From NCBI RefSeq assembly GCF_014646275.1, contig NZ_BMND01000013.1:1-64000 (forward strand): DNA of 64,000 nucleotides. The letters are read 5' to 3'. The stretch comes from Streptomyces kronopolitis. GTDB lineage: Bacteria; Actinomycetota; Actinomycetes; Streptomycetales; Streptomycetaceae. The translations under genes were made by a program, and so were the position numbers. Position 1 is the stretch's first letter, and each line of letters starts with the position of its first letter. This document shows, piece by piece, positions 51,665-58,388 of this stretch. The notes below the pieces were generated by a model, which did not search any database, was not told the origin of the DNA, and worked only from the letters and a program-made list of their open reading frames with translations.

Positions 51665-52438
51665 ATGGCGGCACTCGGGCAGGTCATTCGGTCGGAGTGG
51701 ACCAAGATCAGATCGGTCCGGTCCACGGTGTGGACGCTGGGCATCGCCGCGGTGCTCACCATCGCGCTGGGCATGCTGATCTGCTTCCTGGCGAGCAACG
51801 ACTTCCACTCCATGCCGGCCAGGCAGCGGCTGTCGTTCGACGCCACCAACATCAGCTTCTCCGGGATGGGGCTGGGCCAGCTGGCGATGATCGTCTTCGG
51901 GGTGCTGGTGGTCTCCAACGAGTACAGCACCGGCATGATCCGGGCCTCGCTGGCGGCGGTCCCGCAGCGCGGCACCTTCCTGTTCTGCAAGGTGCTGGTG
52001 GCCACCGCACTGGTCTTCGCGGTCGGCCTGGCGACCAGCTTCGTGGCGTTCTTCGCGGGGCAGGCGATGCTGGGCGACCTGCGCGCGCACCTCGGCGATC
52101 CGGGGGTGCTGCGCGCGGTGTTCGGCGGCGGGCTCTACATGACGCTGATCGCGCTGTTCTCGATGGCGGTGGCCGTGATGCTGCGCAGTCCGATGCTGTC
52201 GCTGGGCATCCTGATGCCGTTCTTCTTCCTGATCTCCAACATCCTCGGCAATGTCTCGGCGACCCGGAAGGTCGGCCGCTACCTGCCGGACCAGGCGGGC
52301 TCGAAGATCATGCAAGTGGTCGCGCCCGCCAACAGCGATGTGCCGTACGGACCGTGGGGCGGGCTCGGCATCATGATCGCCTGGACGGTGGTGGCGCTGA
52401 TCGGCGGCTACGTCCTGCTGAGGCGCCGGGACGCGTAG
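51665..52438 (+). CDS. ABC-2 type permease, pair 1
   Basis: 257 aa with six hydrophobic segments and the N-terminal amphipathic WTKIRSVRSTVWTLG elbow typical of ABC-2 exporters. Contains SNEYSTGMIRASLAAVPQR, conserved in pair 2 (SSEYGTGMIRTTLTACPSR). Coupled to the ATPase upstream. Confidence 0.92.
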   Translation: MAALGQVIRSEWTKIRSVRSTVWTLGIAAVLTIALGMLICFLASNDFHSMPARQRLSFDATNISFSGMGLGQLAMIVFGVLVVSNEYSTGMIRASLAAVPQRGTFLFCKVLVATALVFAVGLATSFVAFFAGQAMLGDLRAHLGDPGVLRAVFGGGLYMTLIALFSMAVAVMLRSPMLSLGILMPFFFLISNILGNVSATRKVGRYLPDQAGSKIMQVVAPANSDVPYGPWGGLGIMIAWTVVALIGGYVLLRRRDA

Positions 52439-52507
52439 CCAACGCCCGCGCACCGGCCCGTCACCCGCCTCTCCGCCGGCGGCGGGCCGGCACGGCGTCC
52501 CGTCCCA

Positions 52508-52539
52508 ATTGACGGGAACCGTCAATCTACGGATAGCCT
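52508..52539 (+). promoter_or_regulatory. Promoter/operator region of ABC pair 2
   Basis: ATTGACGG-GAA-CCGTCAAT (52508-52526) is a perfect 8-bp inverted repeat that includes TTGACG as a -35-like box, with GATAGC 17 bp downstream (52532-52537). A regulator on the repeat would compete with polymerase. Confidence 0.5.
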
Positions 52540-52600
52540 CCTAACCCTCACGGGGGTACGAGGGCGCCTCTGCCCCGAGGCATCTCGCGAGGGGCGGAGA

Positions 52601-53881
52601 ATGATCGAGGCAGTCGGCCTGACGAAGCGCTACGGCGCCAAGACGGCCGTGTACAACCTGTCGTTCCAGGTACGGCCGGGCACGGTGACCGGCTTCCTGG
52701 GGCCCAACGGCTCCGGCAAGTCGACCACGATGCGCATGATCCTGGGCCTGGACGCACCGACCTCGGGGCACGCGACCATCGCCGGCCGCCCCTACCGCCG
52801 GCTCCCCAACGCCCCGCGCCAGGTGGGCGCGCTGCTCGACGCCAAGGCCGTGCACGGCGGGCGCAGCGCGCGCCAGCACCTGCTCTCGCTCGCCCAGCTG
52901 TCGGGCATCCCGGCCGGCCGGGTCGACGAGGTGCTCAAGGTGGTCGGCCTCCAGGACGTCGCGGGACGGCGCTCCCAGGGCTTCTCGCTCGGCATGGGCC
53001 AGCGGCTGGGCATCGCCGCGGCGCTGCTCGGCGATCCGCAGGTCCTCCTCTTCGACGAGCCGGTCAACGGCCTCGACCCCGAGGGCATCCTGTGGGTGCG
53101 CAATCTGATGAAGCAGCTGGCGTCCGAGGGCCGCACGGTCTTCGTCTCCTCGCACCTGATGAGCGAGATGGCGCTGACCGCCGAGCACCTGATCGTGATC
53201 GGCCGGGGCCAGCTGCTGGCGAACATGTCGGTCAAGGACTTCATCTCGGCCAACTCCGCCGACTTCGCCCGAGTACGCACCCCGGACTCCGCACCGGAGC
53301 AGCGCGAGAAGCTGACCGCCGCGCTCGGTGAGGCGGGCGGGCAGATCACCCCCGAGCCGGACGGCGCGCTGCGGGTGACCGGGCTGCCGCTCCCCCGCAT
53401 CAGCGACCTCGCGCACGCCGCCGAGGTCCGGCTGTGGGAGCTGTCGCCGCACCAGGCGTCCCTGGAGGAGGCGTACATGCGGATGACGCAGGGCGCCGTG
53501 GACTACCGCTCGACGGCCGACGCGCGGGCCGGTCTGCAGGAGACCCCCGCCGGGTACGCCCCGCAGGGGCCCGGCCCGCAGGGGTTCCCGGGTGGTCCCG
53601 GGTATCCGGCCGGTCAGCCCGGCATGCCGGGGCAGGTCCCGGCGGGCATGCCCGGACCGGGCCACCCCAATCCGTACGCCCAGGCGCCCGGTGCCGTTCC
53701 CGGGCCGGGCCAGCCGCCTCCCGGGCCGGCTCAGGGTCACCCGTACGGGGCTCCCGCGTCGTACGCCGCGCCTCACCCGTACGGGCAGCAGCCCGCCGCG
53801 CCGATGCCGCCCGCGGCCCCGTTCGCGCCGCCCGCCGCCCCCGCAGACCAGCCCACGCCGCACCACGAGGAAGCCCGATGA
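52601..53881 (+). CDS. ABC transporter ATP-binding protein, pair 2
   Basis: 426 aa. Walker A GPNGSGKST near 37-45, FSLGMGQRLGIAAALLGDP, LLFDEPVNGLDPEG; nearly identical at the DNA level to pair 1 around the signature and Walker B, so the two pairs arose by duplication. It differs by a C-terminal tail of about 120 residues rich in Pro, Gly, Gln and Ala (GQPPPGPAQGHPYG). The permease ATG overlaps its stop. Confidence 0.93.
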   Translation: MIEAVGLTKRYGAKTAVYNLSFQVRPGTVTGFLGPNGSGKSTTMRMILGLDAPTSGHATIAGRPYRRLPNAPRQVGALLDAKAVHGGRSARQHLLSLAQLSGIPAGRVDEVLKVVGLQDVAGRRSQGFSLGMGQRLGIAAALLGDPQVLLFDEPVNGLDPEGILWVRNLMKQLASEGRTVFVSSHLMSEMALTAEHLIVIGRGQLLANMSVKDFISANSADFARVRTPDSAPEQREKLTAALGEAGGQITPEPDGALRVTGLPLPRISDLAHAAEVRLWELSPHQASLEEAYMRMTQGAVDYRSTADARAGLQETPAGYAPQGPGPQGFPGGPGYPAGQPGMPGQVPAGMPGPGHPNPYAQAPGAVPGPGQPPPGPAQGHPYGAPASYAAPHPYGQQPAAPMPPAAPFAPPAAPADQPTPHHEEAR

Positions 53882-55227
53882 CCAGCCCTCAGCAGCCGCA
53901 GCCTGAGCGCGGATCCGACGACACCGGCGCACGGGAGCAGCCGCTGCCGGCCGCGCCGCCGCTGCCGCCCCAGGAACCGCCCGCCGCCCCCGCGCAGCCC
54001 GGTCAGCAGCAGCCGCAGCAGCCCGGTCAGCGGCCCGCGTCCGCCGGCGAGCCGGGCACGATGATGCTCCAGCCCCAGCAGCCCCCCGCGCCGCAGCCGC
54101 CCGCCGGGGAGCCCGGCACCATGACGCTCCAGGCCCAGCAGCAGCCCGGGCAGCAGGCCGCCCTTGGGCAGCCCGCACCGCCCCCGCAGCAGCCCGGGGA
54201 GCCGGGCACGATGATGCTCCAGCCCCAGCAGCCGGCCCCGCCGCAGCACCTGGCGGCGCACGGACCGGGCCGGGACGCCGGCACGATGATGCTCCAGCCC
54301 CAGGCACAGCAGCAGGCGCAGCAGCACGCGCCCGCGCCGCAGCCCGCCCAGGACCCCCGGCACCACCCCCAGGCCCAGCAGCCCCCCGTCCCGCACCAGG
54401 CCCACGCCCAGCAGGCCCACCCCCAGCAGGCCTGGGCCGGAGCGGGCGGCTATGTCTCGCCCATCCCCGTGCGCCCCACCCACCTCGGCCATGCGCTGGC
54501 GTCCGAGTGGACCAAGATCCGCTCGCTGCGCTCGACGATCTGGACGCTGGGCGTGATGGTCTCCCTGACCGTCGGCATCGGCCTGCTGGCCACCCTCGCG
54601 GCGGGCTCGACCCGGGTGATGGACCCGCTGCTCGGCGTCGGCTTCGTCGGCGTCCTGCTCGGCAGCCTGTGCGTGATCACCCTGGGCGTGCTGTCGATCT
54701 CGTCCGAGTACGGCACCGGCATGATCCGTACGACGCTGACCGCCTGCCCCAGCCGCGCCCGGGTGCTGACCGCGAAGGCGGTCGTCTTCTTCGCCCTCGC
54801 GCTGGTGCTCACCACGATCGCGACCACCGTGGTCGCGCTGCTCGACACCGCCCTGCTCAGGGGCCCCGCGCCGACCACCGACCAGTGGCTGCGCGCCACC
54901 CTCGGCGCCGGTCTGTACGTCGCGCTGCTCGGTCTGCTGGCGCTGGCCGTCGGCGCCCTGCTGCGGCACTCCGCGGGCGCGATCAGCACGATGATGGGCG
55001 TCGTGCTGCTGCCGATGCTGCTGGCCCTGTTCCTCCAGGGCGAGAGCGTCAAGGACCTCCAGCGGGTGCTGATCGAGTACTCGGTGCCCAGCGCCCTGGC
55101 GCAGCTCTACGACATCCCGTTCCTCACCACGGGTCCCAGCGGCTGGACCCCGCTGCTGATCCTGGCCGGGGTCACCGCGGTGGTGCTGGGCGGCGCCTAC
55201 GCCGCCGTCGCGCAGCGCGACGTCTGA
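53878..55227 (+). CDS. ABC-2 permease, pair 2, with Pro/Gln-rich repeat N-terminus
   Basis: 449 aa. The first 200 residues are cytoplasmic-looking Pro/Gln/Ala low complexity with four copies of PGTMxLQxQ (residues about 58-141); the membrane part (about 205-449) starts with SEWTKIRSLRSTIWTLG and has six hydrophobic segments, as in pair 1. Start by ATGA overlap. The threonine-containing repeats resemble potential phosphorylation or adapter-binding sites; no direct evidence. Confidence 0.9.
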   Translation: MTSPQQPQPERGSDDTGAREQPLPAAPPLPPQEPPAAPAQPGQQQPQQPGQRPASAGEPGTMMLQPQQPPAPQPPAGEPGTMTLQAQQQPGQQAALGQPAPPPQQPGEPGTMMLQPQQPAPPQHLAAHGPGRDAGTMMLQPQAQQQAQQHAPAPQPAQDPRHHPQAQQPPVPHQAHAQQAHPQQAWAGAGGYVSPIPVRPTHLGHALASEWTKIRSLRSTIWTLGVMVSLTVGIGLLATLAAGSTRVMDPLLGVGFVGVLLGSLCVITLGVLSISSEYGTGMIRTTLTACPSRARVLTAKAVVFFALALVLTTIATTVVALLDTALLRGPAPTTDQWLRATLGAGLYVALLGLLALAVGALLRHSAGAISTMMGVVLLPMLLALFLQGESVKDLQRVLIEYSVPSALAQLYDIPFLTTGPSGWTPLLILAGVTAVVLGGAYAAVAQRDV

Positions 55228-55247
55228 CGCGCCCGCCGCTCGACCGC

Positions 55248-55565
55248 TCAGTACCTGGGCGCGTTCCTGGACCGCTGGAGCCGTGCGCTCCGGCGGTCCC
55301 GTGCGTTCCAGCACGCCTTGTGCCAGTGCCGGCGGTCGTCGACATCACCGTGCTGCTGCCAGGCGACGACATGCGGCACCCCGGGCGGGATCTCCTGGTC
55401 GCAGCCGGGGCAGCGGTAGTGCTTGGCCGCGCCGCCGCCCCCCAGCTGCCGGACGACCCAGGTCTCACCGCGCCACTCCTCGGTGCGTTCCAGGCCGTAG
55501 CGGTCACCGCCCGTGCGGTCGATGGGCTTCGCGCCGCCGTACTGGCGGTTTCGACGCGGGGACAC
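55248..55565 (-). CDS. Small Zn-ribbon-like protein of unknown function
   Basis: 105 aa, basic ends. The centre reads KHYRCPGCDQEIPPGVPHVVAW and later WHKACWNAR, giving Cys-x-x-Cys, His and Cys ligands spaced as in a zinc knuckle. Database homologues are often called ATP/GTP-binding, but I see no P-loop. GTG start with GAGGT upstream. Convergent with the ABC permease. Confidence 0.78.
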   Translation of the reverse strand: MSPRRNRQYGGAKPIDRTGGDRYGLERTEEWRGETWVVRQLGGGGAAKHYRCPGCDQEIPPGVPHVVAWQQHGDVDDRRHWHKACWNARDRRSARLQRSRNAPRY

Positions 55566-55750
55566 AGAGCACCTCGGAGGGTCACGGGGTCACGGGATGT
55601 CACCAGCGTACGCGGCTCGGTCAGGGGTGGACTCCGCTCGGCAGGATTCTGCGATCATCGGGAAATTTCGCGTCAGGCCGTGCCCTTGGCACGTGTCACC
55701 CGTTGTTGCCGGTGGGGGGAGTCGCGTCGGCTGCGAGGAGGCAGAGAGCG

Positions 55751-56800
55751 ATGCGCGTTGGGGCTTTCATCCTGGCCGCTCAATTCCCGGGCCAGGGACA
55801 GGGGGAAGCACTGCACCGCGCGGTGCGCTCCGCGGAGATCGCGGAGGAGGCCGGACTCGACGACGTCTGGCTGGCGGAACACCATTTCGTGCCGTACGGC
55901 GTCTGTCCGAGCGCGGTGACGCTGGCGGCGCTGCTGCTGGGGCGCACCCGCCGGATCGGTGTCGGGACGGCGGTCAGCGTGCTGCCGACCCAGCATCCGG
56001 TGGCGCTCGGTGAGCAGGCGGCGCTGCTGCATCTGACCACCGGCGGGCGCTTCACGCTCGGTGTGGGCCGGGGCGGCCCCTGGGTGGATCTGGAGGTCTT
56101 CGGCGCCGGGCTCGCCGCGTACGACCACGGCTTCCCCGAGTCCCTCGACCTGCTGCTGCGCTGGCTGCGCGAGCCGCGGGTCGGCGCGGAGGGCGAGCGG
56201 TACGCGTTCCGGGAGGTGGCGGTGGTGCCGCGGCCGGACCAGGCGCTGACCGCTCCGGACGATCCCTGCGCCGGGCCCCCGGGCCCACCCGTGGTGGTGG
56301 CCTGCACCTCCCCCGCCTCGGTGCGCACGGCCGCCGAGCGCGGGCTGCCCATGCTGCTGGGCATGCACTGCGGTGACGAGGAGAAGGCGGAGATGGTCGC
56401 GCTGTGGCGCTCGGCCGCCCTGGAGGCGGGCCGGGACGGCGACGAGGTGGCCGCGGCCGCGCATGTCTCGGCGGGCGTGGTCCAGATCGCCGACGACCGG
56501 GAGGCCGCGCGGGAGTCCCTGACCAAGGCGATGCCCGGCTGGCTGCGGCAGGGCCTGGGCGCGCATGTGACCGTCGACGGCCGCTACCGCGCGATGCGTG
56601 ATCCGCTGGCGTACACGGAGTTGCTGTGCGGGCTGCACCCCGTCGGCCCGCCGCGGATGTGTGCGGACCGGCTGGCGGCGACGTCGGAGCGCACGGGCAT
56701 CACCCGCTTCGCGCTGCTCGTCGAGGGCTCCGGTGATCTCGCGGCGACGGAGGAGAATGTGCGCCGGCTGGGCGCGGAAGTCCTGCCGCAGGTGGAGTGA
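55751..56800 (+). CDS. LLM-class flavin-dependent oxidoreductase (luciferase-like)
   Basis: 349 aa TIM-barrel monooxygenase family: MRVGAFILAAQF start, WLAEHHFVPYGV, RTRRIGVGTAVSVLPTQHPV, TGGRFTLGVGRGGPW are classical LLM motifs. F420- or FMN-dependent; which cofactor is not decided by sequence alone. AGGAGG stands 9 nt before ATG 55751. Confidence 0.9.
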   Translation: MRVGAFILAAQFPGQGQGEALHRAVRSAEIAEEAGLDDVWLAEHHFVPYGVCPSAVTLAALLLGRTRRIGVGTAVSVLPTQHPVALGEQAALLHLTTGGRFTLGVGRGGPWVDLEVFGAGLAAYDHGFPESLDLLLRWLREPRVGAEGERYAFREVAVVPRPDQALTAPDDPCAGPPGPPVVVACTSPASVRTAAERGLPMLLGMHCGDEEKAEMVALWRSAALEAGRDGDEVAAAAHVSAGVVQIADDREAARESLTKAMPGWLRQGLGAHVTVDGRYRAMRDPLAYTELLCGLHPVGPPRMCADRLAATSERTGITRFALLVEGSGDLAATEENVRRLGAEVLPQVE

Positions 56801-56820
56801 GAGGTCCGGGGCGCCGCCGT

Positions 56821-56842
56821 GCGCGGGTGGGGGCACCCGCGC
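56821..56842. terminator. Terminator after LLM gene
   Basis: GCGCGGGTG/CACCCGCGC, 9-bp perfect stem, loop GGGG, between convergent genes. Confidence 0.75.
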
Positions 56843-56955
56843 GCGGTGAAGCCCCGCGCCGTGCCCGGGAGTTGTCCCCGTCCTGGGAGAGTGCTGCCGC
56901 TGGCACACCGGAACGGTGCGTCTCACAACCCTGTGCGCAGCGGCAGCAACGGCGG

Positions 56956-57348
56956 TCAGCAGTCGCGGAGTTGCGGCGACTGATTCAGCAGCTGGCCCCG
57001 TATGGAGATGAAGCGGGCCAGACGGTCGTCCACCGCCGGGTCGAGCGGGAAGACGGCGACCCGGTGGCAGTTCTGAAAGGCGAGTCGCACACCGAAGTGG
57101 CGCTCCAGCGAACCACGGATGGCGTCACTCGCCAGTGCGCGAAGCAGCTGCCCGCGCGCCTGCTCGTCCGGCGGAGGCGTCTGATTGTCGGCGAACTCTC
57201 CGCCGTCGACCTTCAGCTGAGCCACCAGAGAGCTGATCATCCCCCATGCATAGGGCAGGGAGGTCCGGACGCAGTCGACAAATGCGGCTTCGTCGACCTC
57301 GCCTCGCTCGGCCTGTTCGAGGAGGGCCGGTGAGACGTCGAGCGACAT
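56956..57348 (-). CDS. SCO5389-family protein
   Basis: 130 aa, soluble: MSLDVSPALLEQAERGEVDEAAFVDCVRTSLPYAW at the start, helical, ends with LNQSPQLRDC. Matches the small actinobacterial family named after SCO5389, of unknown function. Three Cys (about 26, 94 and the last residue). Divergent from nucS with 249 bases between. Confidence 0.85.
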   Translation of the reverse strand: MSLDVSPALLEQAERGEVDEAAFVDCVRTSLPYAWGMISSLVAQLKVDGGEFADNQTPPPDEQARGQLLRALASDAIRGSLERHFGVRLAFQNCHRVAVFPLDPAVDDRLARFISIRGQLLNQSPQLRDC

Positions 57349-57597
57349 GAGGTTCTCCTCTCGCGGCCCCGCCGGGACGGACGGGGCCTAGGGACGGGAC
57401 AAGGGGTTTCGCGACACAGCGTGTTCGCCTCACGACCCCCCGCTTCAACGGTATGCCGCGCAAGGTGCCCGCACCAGGAGATTGCACATACAACCGGCCA
57501 TTGGCGGGCGCCGGGGGTGCGGGGATTTCCCCCGTAAAGGCACAGTGACCCAGGGCGAATCGCGTGCGGGGCCTCCGGTCGAGTAGCGTTTCGCCCC

Positions 57598-58260
57598 ATG
57601 CGTCTCGTCATCGCCCGCTGCTCCGTGGACTACGCGGGCCGGCTCACCGCCCACCTCCCCTCGGCCCCCCGCCTCATCCTGGTGAAGGCCGACGGCTCCG
57701 TCTCCGTTCACGCGGACGACCGGGCCTACAAACCCCTCAACTGGATGTCGCCGCCGTGCACCCTCAAGGAGGGCGACGGGGACGTGTGGACGGTGGAGAA
57801 CAAGGGCGGCGAGAAGCTCATCATCACCCTGGAGGAGGTCATGCACGACTCCTCGCACGAACTCGGCGTCGACCCCGGCCTCATCAAGGACGGGGTGGAG
57901 GCGCACCTCCAGGAGCTGCTCGCGGACCGGATCGAAACCCTCGGCGAGGGATACTCCCTGATTCGGCGTGAATACCCCACTGCCATCGGCCCGGTGGATA
58001 TCTTGTGCCGGGACGCCGATCACCGGACCGTCGCCGTGGAGATCAAGCGCCGCGGTGAGATCGACGGTGTCGAGCAGCTCACCCGCTATCTCGAACTCCT
58101 CAACCGCGACCCGCATCTGGCCCCGGTGAAGGGCGTCTTCGCCGCTCAGGAGATCAAGCCGCAGGCGCGGGTGCTGGCCACCGACCGCGGTATCGACTGC
58201 GTCGTCCTGGACTACGACGCACTGCGCGGCATCGAGGACGACAAGCTGCGCCTGTTCTGA
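57598..58260 (+). CDS. nucS: Endonuclease NucS, mismatch-specific
   Basis: 220 aa. N-terminal beta-sandwich DNA-binding half and C-terminal PD-(D/E)xK nuclease half: PVDILCRDAD gives the acidic residue, VAVEIKRRGEIDGVEQL the E-x-K pair. Actinobacteria use NucS for mismatch repair in place of MutS/MutL. The last residues DKLRLF fit the C-terminal beta-clamp-binding peptide known for NucS. TAGCGT lies 8 nt before the ATG, so a leaderless start is likely. Confidence 0.95.
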   Translation: MRLVIARCSVDYAGRLTAHLPSAPRLILVKADGSVSVHADDRAYKPLNWMSPPCTLKEGDGDVWTVENKGGEKLIITLEEVMHDSSHELGVDPGLIKDGVEAHLQELLADRIETLGEGYSLIRREYPTAIGPVDILCRDADHRTVAVEIKRRGEIDGVEQLTRYLELLNRDPHLAPVKGVFAAQEIKPQARVLATDRGIDCVVLDYDALRGIEDDKLRLF

Positions 58261-58334
58261 CCCCGCCGGCCCCCGGGGGGCTTCTCGGCCATGATCCCCC
58301 CGGGGCAGAACCCCGGAGCACAGCGGAGCATCGC

Positions 58335-58375
58335 ACAGCGCGACGGCCCGGTCATGGACCGGGCCGTCGCGCTGT
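58335..58375. terminator. Bidirectional terminator nucS/ATPase
   Basis: ACAGCGCGACGGCCCGGTC-ATG-GACCGGGCCGTCGCGCTGT, a perfect 19-bp stem with a 3-base centre, between convergent genes. Confidence 0.9.
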
Positions 58376-58388
58376 CGTGTGCGGGCCG

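Noticed and set aside
47612..52525. Open frame of 1637 codons on the minus strand across scy, filP and ABC pair 1
   Set aside because: It runs antisense through three recognisable genes and changes character with each; a shadow.
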